This document shows, one piece after another, positions 19,019-26,639 of a stretch of DNA of 53,622 bases. The notes under the pieces were generated by a model. That model made no database searches. It worked only from the letters and a program-made list of their open reading frames with translations, and had not been told where the DNA came from. The stretch is from positions 51,602-105,223 of the forward strand of contig BJOX01000187.1 in assembly GCA_009731375.1 (NCBI GenBank), written 5' to 3'. The DNA comes from Paulinella micropora. Taxonomy: Eukaryota; Cercozoa; Imbricatea; Euglyphida. The stretch's first letter is position 1, and every line of letters begins with the position of its first letter. Made by a program: the position numbers and the translations under genes.

Positions 19019-20272
19019 TCAATGATCTTCTAAAAAATTAACGATAACACTCACATTTCCTCCATTAGCAACAGTTGATACAGACTTTTGTAAAAATGTT
19101 AGATTTTCGCCAGGCGCGAGTTGAACGTCGTAAGTTCGCAGGTCAATAAGCTGGCTAGAAGTAGCATTAACATAAAGTTTAAGGATGACGTCCGTTATAG
19201 TGGCACCACCTAGGGCAGTCGCAGATACGTCCTTTGATACGATTGAAGTCGTGGCATCAATATCGACGAAGTTCTCCGCCGTATGTGCTCCAGTTGTTTT
19301 CACAATTCGCACTATGTTAACTTTGGCATCTTCGTTTGATATGCTCACGAGAGTTGGATAAACTATTGAATAATTGGTCGCACCGCCATTAAAAGTTGTT
19401 TTATTTTTTATGCTGAGAATTGGACTTTCCGTAGTGCTCGCCTTTTCATCTCCTTCCGCTTCGTTTGATATGCTTGTATTAATAGTGTTAGTTCCTTCTA
19501 TAAACATACTGACACTCGCGGTTTTAAGGGCTTGAATTCCTGTGTCGTTATCATTTCTCATAACAGCAGAAAATGGTAATGTAGTGTTTCGCAGACTCAC
19601 GCCAAAATTAGAATTAGCATATCTTAAAGTGTGGATTAGTTGAAATTCTCCAGTGGTAGGGTTCTTAATGTAAAATCGTATAGCGCCAAATCCCAAATAC
19701 TGAAACGAAATCTGAAATACATTTCCTTTAGTGAAGTCAATAACAGGCATAACTGCGCTTCCATCACACGGGTCATCCCAGACCGCTTGATTATAGCGGA
19801 AGCTAGCACCTCCTTTACAATGAAGAATATTCATTCCTTGATTATAACCTTTATAGAAATAGAAGCCATCATTTAATCCACTATCTCCTATCCCGATAAA
19901 TGAATAGTAGTCCTTAGTCTCGTCTGTATTCCATAGAGCTGTGAAACGAGTAAGGACGCCCATACCCGTTCTGTATTTAATTCTTTTTTTGCTTACCAAC
20001 TCCGCATTACTCGTTGCGTCTGCTTGTGTCTTCAACTCTGCCATATTGCTTGAAAATGAAACGGTAGATTTCGTTTCGGCCTTCGTCCATATTCGCGTAT
20101 TAATGGTATATGGGAAAATCTCCTGAACAACTGGCGTTAATTAACTAGTTAATGCTTCGCCGAAAGCAGTTTTCATATTATTGGTTTCAATGTGTCCGTC
20201 ATACCCGACCTTTAGGTTTATAAAGTCTCCGTCCGGATTTTGAGCTATCAAATTTCTCTGATGAGAGGACAT
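19019..20272 (-). pseudogene. Capsid-adjacent structural protein, 417 codons, one nonsense codon
   Basis: The frame from the ATG at 20272 (MSSHQRNLIAQNPDGDF by homology) is interrupted by TAA at 20141-20143 (codon 44), where element C has a CAA Gln codon. The rest (MAELKTQADATSNAEL onward, 341 codons) is open. It is beta-rich, with segments such as YYSFIGIGDSGLNDGFYFYK and GNVFQISFQYLGFGAIRFYI, like LamG/jelly-roll virion proteins of phages and large DNA viruses. It lies directly downstream of the MCP on the same strand, so a virion role is likely. The stop may abolish the protein, or translation may restart at the internal Met at 20044. I cannot name the family. Confidence 0.6.
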
Positions 20273-20322
20273 CGTATATTATTGTAAGAAAAAAATAAAT
20301 TAAATAATAAAAATTAAAAACC

Positions 20323-21924
20323 TTAACTCATCATAATTTCAATTCCCTTAACGACAATGGTCCTCTGAAGAATAGCGTAAGTATAATAATTCAATTGCGC
20401 CGCCCCATTCGCGCTCCATTCATACCGCCGTTCAGTGTCCAAAGACAGACCCGACACTTCATACCCCTCTTCTTCTTTCTTGTCATAAAGCGGGCGGTTG
20501 TGATCCCAGAAATCAACATGGAACCAGTTATACTTATACACATTAGTATTCAAAACGGCAGAACCCTTAAGTTTTTCCTTCAAAAGCATATAGTCTTCAT
20601 CGCGGGAACAAGTGATATCAAACTGCTGAATTCTATTACTATCCAAAGTAGTGTAATAAGAAGTAATCTTAGTCTGCCCGCGGTTATCGCAATCAAATGC
20701 TGTATTTGAACTTTCCGTATTATTAAACCCGCTAGTGTAAATTCGGCGAATTCTCTCACCCTGAGAGCGGTTCATCTTCAAAACAAATGACTGACTGCCA
20801 GCTGGAAGATTGGTTTTCCAAGAGATAGGGTATTCAGTCTTGAATGAAAAGCCTTCACCCGCAATCTTTTGTTGAACTCCCAAGATAACGTTCGGGTCGG
20901 TTTCAACAGCAAGAAATAAGTTGAGGTTAGTGATATTTGCGGCTTGTGGAGCCATCGTTGCTCCTGCTCCAACACTAAGGGCGTCAGTTCCATAAAACAA
21001 GGTTTTGCTCGTTCCCTCCCACACAATCCTCAAATCGAGAATTTCGTTAAAACCAATAGTCTTATCAATTTCAAAAATGGTTCCAAAAAGCATACCGAGA
21101 GGAATAGAAACATTGATAACGGGAGTAGCAGTGTTATCAGCTCCTCCTTCAAAATACTTAGCCTCCTCATAAGCAACATCGACAAAGCTCGCAGCACCAG
21201 TTCCATTCGCAATAAGAGCATCATCATGACGGCGGGCTGAGATAGAAGGCTGTTGAAAGGTATTCTTAACCTCTCCCTTCAATGTAGTAGTCAAAGCACG
21301 AAGGTTATCTTTGACAGTGTTAATTTTTCCTTCAAGGTCGGTAATCGCGGCATTAACCACAGCATCAGTATAAGTATTTCCACCTGCTGTTGCGATAGCA
21401 GTGTGTGCGGCAACATTTCCAACTGCTGCGATGGTATTACTTAAAGCATACAAATCATCATAACCAGTAGAAGGAACGGCAACAGTAGTTGGGGCATTAC
21501 ACTTTTGAAGCAAAGAACCATAACCAGACCCTGCCCCGTGGTTTTCCAAAGCCATAAATCTTTCATAGGAAATCTCAGGCTTCCAAATCATCTTAGTGTA
21601 ATTTCCAACATTTTGAAGATTACACAGATACTGACCGCTTCTGCTTCGCAGTTCAATCGTCTTAATCATCGGCAGGCAGTCCATAGGAATTCGGTTGTAT
21701 CTTCCAGCATTACCAGCAGCATCTGGCGTGTAGGTAAATCGCAACACAGACCTCGCAAAGTTCAAAGGACGAGTAGGAATTTCAAAAGTTGACTCAATTC
21801 CCCCCACGGTTGTAATCGGCACAGTCGCAAGACTTTCGCGGGCAGTAAGTTCGTTAAGTGAATACTTGCCGCGAATGAGCTCGCTTTGGCTGTGTGTAAG
21901 TTCTCCTCCATATTGGACAGGCAT
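20323..21924 (-). CDS. Major capsid protein (double jelly-roll type), 533 aa
   Basis: The intact frame starts MPVQYGGELTHSQSEL. It fits the Polinton MCP by length, by position beside the penton, protease and ATPase genes, and by composition (long beta-rich protein with few Lys/Glu runs). Landmarks shared with element C include FARSVLRFTYTPDA, CNLQNVGNYTKMIWKPE, ARRHDDALIANGTGA and SLDTERRYEW at the C-terminus. The double jelly-roll fold would build the icosahedral shell. By eye, identity to the element C MCP is only about 45 percent against about 80 percent for the flanking genes. No motif proves the fold; the assignment rests on synteny and size. Confidence 0.8.
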   Translation of the reverse strand: MPVQYGGELTHSQSELIRGKYSLNELTARESLATVPITTVGGIESTFEIPTRPLNFARSVLRFTYTPDAAGNAGRYNRIPMDCLPMIKTIELRSRSGQYLCNLQNVGNYTKMIWKPEISYERFMALENHGAGSGYGSLLQKCNAPTTVAVPSTGYDDLYALSNTIAAVGNVAAHTAIATAGGNTYTDAVVNAAITDLEGKINTVKDNLRALTTTLKGEVKNTFQQPSISARRHDDALIANGTGAASFVDVAYEEAKYFEGGADNTATPVINVSIPLGMLFGTIFEIDKTIGFNEILDLRIVWEGTSKTLFYGTDALSVGAGATMAPQAANITNLNLFLAVETDPNVILGVQQKIAGEGFSFKTEYPISWKTNLPAGSQSFVLKMNRSQGERIRRIYTSGFNNTESSNTAFDCDNRGQTKITSYYTTLDSNRIQQFDITCSRDEDYMLLKEKLKGSAVLNTNVYKYNWFHVDFWDHNRPLYDKKEEEGYEVSGLSLDTERRYEWSANGAAQLNYYTYAILQRTIVVKGIEIMMS

Positions 21925-21994
21925 TTTTTTGTAAGTGCTTTTTCAAAAGACTCTATATCTTGTAAATAGAAAAAAAATAAATAATTATAATAAA

Positions 21995-22808
21995 TTAACG
22001 GTTTTTCAACAAATTAAAAAATGAATTAAATAAATTAAAATAATTCGTCTCACGGTAAATCAACAAAGTCATTACAATGCCGAGCCCGTTAAGGTTTATT
22101 GGTTGGTCGTTTTCGTCAGTTAAGTAAAACCTAAATACATTGTTTGAATTGGCGGACAGTCTTTTGCCATATTCACTGCCAGAGCCGTCGTAGATAACAG
22201 AGCCGAACGGGATTTCGTTAGCGGTATATATTTCTTGAAGCACGTGATTATCGCCTTCGCCTACTAAATCCGACTGTAGATACAATGTTTTTTCTCCAGT
22301 CAAGATTATGACATTTGACGACCTCAGTGTATCATTAGCGAAGAAGTAAGTAGAGGACCGTTCAAACCCCATAATTTCGTGGATACGAGTTTCGTCATCA
22401 AATACAAACCGCGGTTGAATTCCTCCGTTGTCTGCCACAGTAAATAATAGCTTTCCGTCTTCTGGGTCGGTATTCGTATTGTTGCTTGTTATTGTGTATG
22501 TGTAGTTGTTTGGACTGTCCGCTGTTAGCACTTCGGCCAGCTTATTTTTTAAAGTTGTTCATCGTATAGTTGCCCTCGGGTATCGTAATGACCGCCTCGT
22601 TGCCATTCTCACTCAGAGTAAAAGTGTTGTAAGGACTTGCCACAGAGTAATACGACTTCGGCACATAGATATGTAAAATTTTACAATGTGTCGGGTTGTC
22701 TAATCCTCTTAAATCCAAAGAGTGTGTAAAGTCGCTGTCTGTTCCGTTTATCCTGTTTTTACTGTTTATGTAATAGATACCCGAACTTCTCCCTCCTTTG
22801 TATTCCAT
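21995..22808 (-). CDS. Penton-like minor capsid protein, split by a candidate +1 frameshift
   Basis: The first frame (22808 to 22542, 88 codons) starts MEYKGGRSSGIYYINSKNRI. It contains the S-x-N-R...FTHSLDL start and IPEGNYTMNN typical of single jelly-roll penton proteins of Polintons and virophages. It ends at AAA AAA TAA. The rest follows at once in the +1 frame (KLAEVLTADSP onward to 21995, about 180 codons), including GKLLFTV, EIMGFERSS, and the C-terminal YLTDENDQPINLNG pattern typical of pentons. Family pentons are one chain of about this total length, so both frames are needed. Element C has the same split at the same codon. The product would form the capsid vertices. Confidence 0.8.
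22540..22553 (-). promoter_or_regulatory. Candidate +1 recoding site AAA AAA TAA G in the penton gene
   Basis: Read on the minus strand, the zero frame is AAC TTT AAA AAA TAA. Skipping one base gives AAG CTG GCC and the conserved downstream protein. The element C site (45296-45309) aligns without a gap. AAA-TAA is the commonest +1 shift site known in Euplotes, and slow stop codons drive +1 shifts in antizyme and RF2 genes. Confidence 0.55.
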
Positions 22809-22822
22809 CGCACCTCCAATTG

Positions 22823-22849
22823 AGTTTATATATAGGAAAATATATTTTT
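22823..22849 (-). promoter_or_regulatory. Candidate penton promoter, element B
   Basis: On the minus strand, AAATATATTTTCCTATATAT lies about 15-40 bp before the penton start. Element C has a near copy at 44961-44985 before its own penton. The paired A/T blocks around TTTTCCT or TTTTTCT are conserved although the surrounding sequence is not. Confidence 0.45.
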
Positions 22850-22879
22850 GCTTTTTATTTGAATATTTACTGGCGGGGT

Positions 22880-24461
22880 CTAAATATATGTGTCAAAACC
22901 GTAGCCGTTCTGGGCTTTCAACTTTTCCGCTTCTTTTTCTTTTAAGTCAGTCCATCCGCTGGCGAATTTAAAACGGGTTCCTTTCGCCCGCTCTAAAAGA
23001 AACCGCATACTGTGCCATCCGCAGGTATCGCTCGTGTCGCTCTGTTGTTTAACTTGATTAACCTTCATTAATAAATAACTATCAGGACGGCTTTTATCTA
23101 ACAGCTGTTTCATTTGTTGCTGGAAAAGTTCAGTCGGCTCATATTTGGCTAGCGGGTCATAAACTTCAACAGCTCTGTCTCCATTCAGAGAAATCCAAAC
23201 TGCTATCCAGTGCGAGCCTCCTTGATTATGGCGGTCTAAGTTCATTATGAAGCCGTATCGCTTTCTGCTTCCAGGGTCCAAAGTATTGAGCTGGTCGCTG
23301 GGAACTGTGCCGAGAAACCACTTATGTTTTTTCATAATCTCATTTATTTCGTCCGTCATTAAACCTTTTCCCTCTCCATCTTGCGGAGTGTCGGGTGGTG
23401 GTTGTGGTTGGTCTTGTTGTTGGTCGGGTGGTGCTTGTTGTTGGTCGGGTGCTTGTTGTTGGTCGGGTGCTTCTTGTTGGTCTGGTGGGGGTGCGGGGGC
23501 TCGCCCCTGCGTCAACTCGAATATTAGCTGTTTAGCCTCGGGCGAATTAGGGGTCTTCTCATCGGGGGGTGGTGGTAGAGGTGTGGTTGGCGGTTGTTTT
23601 GTCTGTGGTGTTTTCTTTTCTTTTACAAGTTTATCGACTGTGGCCCATCCATCCTCAGGAGAAGTTATTTTTTCTGTAAATTTTTGAGTGTATAACCATT
23701 GTTTCAACGTCTCTGAATAATTTTTCTTCTTACCTTTTGGTTTAACGATTTTAATATCAACGCCTGCTTTTATAAGGCTGATACTATGGCGTTATGTTTA
23801 GGTTTTCCAGCATTTTTTCGTTGTAATCTCATACTCTCTGTAAACATAGCATCAATAATTCTTTTTCTCTTTTCATCTTTCAAATCTTTTGCTTGCTTGT
23901 TTACTTCATCAGTTATATCAACTATGCCACTTGGAGATGATTTTGGAGTATTTTTTTTGGCGTTTTTTCTTCAATAGGTGCTGTTAATAGTCCTTGCTTA
24001 GTTCTCCGTAATTCATCAATAAGTCGTTGCTCTTTCATGAGTTCCCGTTTCTTTTCATCTTGTCTTTCTTGTATGTCGGCTAATTCTTTGCGGTGTTGCC
24101 TCTTCCTTTCCTGGTCTTTTTCTTCAATGTCCGCTTTCTCTTTCTTATCTATGGCTTCTATCTCATATTTCTCCTGTTTGAGTTTATCTAAGTGGTCTTG
24201 AATAGCCATTCTCGTGTTCTGTTCAATCTCGGACAGGCTTTGAACTTTTTTCTTGTCTTTATGGTTCGTCCACGGTTTATTTGATTTTGTTTTATTCAAG
24301 TATTTCATAAACAGCTTAACAATTTGAAGTGTTGATAATTCATTTGTCTTATTTCCAAAGTTTAGATATGCTCGTTTGCCTTTTACTTTGATATAAGGTC
24401 GTCCATCTTTCGTTCTATATATCCTCGGCGGTCGTTGCTTAGTTTTCTTTTTGGACTTCAT
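22880..24461 (-). pseudogene. Ulp1/adenovirus-type maturation protease with DNA-binding-like N-terminus, two frameshifts
   Basis: The C-terminal frame (22880-23707) holds the cysteine protease core: GSHWIAVW (His166 of that frame), VYDPLA (Asp184) and DTCGWHSMRF (Cys229), after a long Pro/Gln-rich linker. The N-terminal frame (23922-24461) starts MKSKKKTKQRPPRIYRTKDG with a basic KGKRAYLNFG module, then a charged coiled coil. A third frame joins them between about 23780 and 23950. By comparison with element C this is one gene with shifts in an 8-A run near 23950 and near 23780. The family matures capsid proteins during assembly. The catalytic frame is intact, so a shorter protease could still be made from an internal start. 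Confidence 0.8.
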
Positions 24462-24510
24462 ACTGTATATATTAATGTAAAAAAAATTAATATAAGATTT
24501 AGTTTAATAT

Positions 24511-24819
24511 TTAAAATTTAAGCGCGCCACGGCCTCGTTGCTTGCCGTAGCCTTGTTTGGCCGCCGCCCTCGCTACACGGTCCGCATAAGGCACTCCGAC
24601 ATCGCTAAGAAAAGTGGCGCCCTTCGAAATCAATTGGTTCTTCTTGATAAACCTATTGGCATCCATAATCGCTTGTCCGACTTTCTTCCAATTTACTTTG
24701 CCGCCAGCCTGTCCCTTCTTGCGACCAGTTTTCTTTTTTCCGCCCGCCATTGTGCTTGAGTTTCTTGTTATTTTTCCGACTGTTGGAATGACTTCAACCC
24801 TTGTTGTTTTCACGACCAT
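24511..24819 (-). CDS. Small basic core-like virion protein, 102 aa
   Basis: The ATG at 24819 (MVVKTTRVEVIPTVGKITR) is preceded by a T-tract/ATATA promoter-like block. A GGKKKTGRKKGQAGGK basic segment is followed by VNWKKVGQAIMDANRFIKKN and a Gly/Ala-rich tail (VGVPYADRVARAAAKQGYGK). Basic, Gly-rich small proteins beside the protease and ATPase genes in Polintons and adenoviruses often condense DNA (pX/pVII-like) or line the inner capsid. That role is inferred from composition and position. The element C homologue is frameshifted in an A run. Confidence 0.6.
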   Translation of the reverse strand: MVVKTTRVEVIPTVGKITRNSSTMAGGKKKTGRKKGQAGGKVNWKKVGQAIMDANRFIKKNQLISKGATFLSDVGVPYADRVARAAAKQGYGKQRGRGALKF

Positions 24820-24854
24820 TATAATATATTGAAAAAAAATAATTAATAATAAAT

Positions 24855-25679
24855 TCATAAAAATCGTTTATTAAAATTTTGCCGTAGTTCGTCCGATACC
24901 GCATCCACATACAAAAAGTTAAACCTCTCTTTCGTCGCCTCGTGATATTTTTCAATGAAGTAGTCGAGGTCGTAGCCGAGGTCTAGATGCTTATACACAA
25001 GTTCAATTTTATCCTGAGACTGCCCCGGAAAAATAAGAAGGTAGTCTAGCTGTTTGATTGCCTCAGGTCGTAAGTCGTTAAGATACTGAGAGCTCATAAT
25101 CACTTTTGACTTATAGTGGCGGTTTTTCTTTAACAGGTCGCTAACGGACTTATCCCTCAACCCGCTACCCAAATCATCCAGCACGAACACGACTTCTGGT
25201 GTAATGTATTTACTCGGTCTCTCAGCTGGCGCTTGCCCCTGCTTCTTCTTTTCATCCTCTTTACCAAAATATAAAAACTTTGGCTTCGGTTCTTCTTTCT
25301 CGTCCTGTTCAACCTCTCCTTCATGCTCCTCGTCGGGTTTATTCAGTTTGTCTAACTCATAGTCTATCACGCTGTAGCCGTCCGCTTTCAAATATGTGTA
25401 TATCGCCATCGGGTTTCCCTTCTTTTTGAAGTGCTTAACCATTTCTTTGTAGATATGGTCTTTATGTATCGTGCTGGCAATAATAACAATGCGGGTCTTT
25501 TTGTCAGTCGTTCGTTTCAGGATTTCAAACAGTGCGGTCGTCTTGCCACTCTTCTTGCGAGCGAGAAGAAATATATTGGCATACGGTTCATCAAATAACT
25601 TATATCCTTTTGCCAACTTGTCGCCATCTCCGTTTTGCTTAACTGGTTTTACCTTTACATTATTGATTTTCTCCATCAC
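24855..25679 (-). CDS. A32/FtsK-HerA-type genome-packaging ATPase, 274 aa
   Basis: Walker A is ARKKSGKTT (about residues 40-48; K46, T47), after a strand NIFLLA. Walker B is VVFVLDDL (about 163-170), followed by a helical region with KVIMSSQYLNDLRPEAIKQL, matching the sensor Ser/Gln of the family. Acidic and Lys-rich residues 110-158 form a low-complexity insertion between the two motifs. Length and motifs fit the packaging ATPases of Polintons, virophages and large DNA viruses, which pump DNA into preformed capsids. Either the first or second Met may be used. Intact here; only the last 27 codons survive in element C. Confidence 0.88.
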   Translation of the reverse strand: MMEKINNVKVKPVKQNGDGDKLAKGYKLFDEPYANIFLLARKKSGKTTALFEILKRTTDKKTRIVIIASTIHKDHIYKEMVKHFKKKGNPMAIYTYLKADGYSVIDYELDKLNKPDEEHEGEVEQDEKEEPKPKFLYFGKEDEKKKQGQAPAERPSKYITPEVVFVLDDLGSGLRDKSVSDLLKKNRHYKSKVIMSSQYLNDLRPEAIKQLDYLLIFPGQSQDKIELVYKHLDLGYDLDYFIEKYHEATKERFNFLYVDAVSDELRQNFNKRFL

Positions 25680-25691
25680 TCTATATTTTTA

Positions 25692-26064
25692 CTATCCGAG
25701 AAATTCTAAACAAATAACAATTCTTCCAGCTAGTTGGTCGGTCTCAATATTACCGCTGTCTGTTTTAAGTACTTTAAAAGTGTACTGCCCGTCAGTCCAT
25801 CCAATATTTCCAAGATTATAAACCGAGATTTGAAATGTTGGCGGTCGTGCTGTCTGCGAATGTGCCAATAATTCCAATGCGGTCCATATAAAGGATTTTT
25901 GTTTTCGTTTCAGTCAAGTCATTATAATAGTGGATAAACTTAACATTCATTCTTGTTGGTGTAAAGTTCATTTGAATGTTTTTGTCAAACGTCTTGCTAC
26001 CATTGACCCCGCCTGGAAAATCATTACTCAGAAAAATAATCCGCTGATATTTATAGTCCGCCAT
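25692..26064 (-). pseudogene. Conserved 122-aa protein, frameshifted
   Basis: The N-terminal frame (MADYKYQRIIFLSNDFPGGV) runs to about 25830, and the C-terminal part (VYNLGNIGWTDGQYTFKVLK, ending VICLEFLG) lies in another frame. Against element C this is a 2-bp insertion near 25830. The protein is beta-rich and conserved between the elements (FTPTRMNVKFIHYYNDLTET, KILYMDRIGIIGTF). It lies between the ATPase and the membrane protein, so it may be a minor virion component; the family is not recognised. Confidence 0.6.
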
Positions 26065-26159
26065 GTCGCCTATACTAATCTTTATAAACTTTTTATTAAT
26101 TAATATTTCTGCTCGGACCGCCTGTGATTTCTATTCACGCGTCAGCGATAAAAAAAAAT

Positions 26160-26306
26160 GAAAGTTGTCTTTATTGTATCCAAAAGGGATGTGTGTATAA
26201 GCCGATGAGTGATTGGTGTATTAGCTTTGATGAAGCTATTCCGCTAATCTGCTCAAACGATGCTTCGTGGTATAAAGTCTATTCATTTGAATGCTCACTT
26301 CTTTGA
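26160..26306 (+). CDS. Conserved cysteine-rich small ORF on the opposite strand
   Basis: 48 codons plus stop read ESCLYCIQKGCVYKPMSDWC and onward with Cys at C-x2-C and four more positions. Element C has the same block at 41991-42137 on its minus strand, equal in length, with conservative changes only (I/V, E/D, A/S, V/I) and an identical 12-bp tail-to-tail overlap with the membrane protein gene. No ATG starts the frame: upstream is an A run of 9 in B and 7 in C, so the start may use a non-ATG codon, a shift in the A run or the internal Met of MSDWC. Function unknown; the Cys pattern suggests metal binding. Confidence 0.5.
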   Translation, partial: ESCLYCIQKGCVYKPMSDWCISFDEAIPLICSNDASWYKVYSFECSLL

Positions 26307-26639
26307 ACTAGAAGGCGAAGGAAGGCAGATGCCAATCAATAGTGTTAAAATACCGACGTACGTGTTAGCAACCTCGCACGGTAAGTTCTTTTCAGACAGC
26401 CTCACGATACAAAGGGTGATGATGGCGATAATGATACCCATTTGAAATAAGTACTTAATAAGTCGGCTGTCGGTTTTTCGCTTAGTCATACAGCAATCCC
26501 AGTTGTCCTCATATTCGTGGTCAATTTTTTTTTCTTCCTGCTTAATTTGGACGTCTAGCACGCGGTTCTTCAACTCTGGTGTCATCTCGCCATCCGCCAT
26601 ATCAATAATAGGTGGCGGCGGGTGTAATCTAGGGGGCAT
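26295..26639 (-). CDS. Two-helix membrane protein, 114 aa
   Basis: A Pro-rich start (MPPRLHPPPPIIDM) and a charged helix are followed by two hydrophobic segments at about 69-84 (FQMGIIIAIITLCIVRL) and 92-107 (TYVGILTLLIGICL), then the tail PSPSSSKK. The short YVGILTLLIGICLPSPSS ending is typical of small membrane proteins in polinton-like and large DNA viruses. Its start overlaps the 3' end of the fibre gene by 11 bp, and the element C pair overlaps by 14 bp, so the fibre and membrane protein are probably translated from one transcript. It may help virion assembly or entry at membranes. Confidence 0.65.
   Translation of the reverse strand: MPPRLHPPPPIIDMADGEMTPELKNRVLDVQIKQEEKKIDHEYEDNWDCCMTKRKTDSRLIKYLFQMGIIIAIITLCIVRLSEKNLPCEVANTYVGILTLLIGICLPSPSSSKK

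Noticed and set aside
22540-22553. Euplotes as the host, because of the AAA-TAA shift site
   Set aside because: The TGA codons seen in frame correspond to Gly or other residues, not Cys, and the locus does not look like ciliate nanochromosome DNA. Only the motif similarity is kept.
23940-23960. The A AAA AAA run in the element B protease as a programmed -1 frameshift
   Set aside because: Element C is not shifted there but at other sites, and a second shift follows in B; private lesions fit better.
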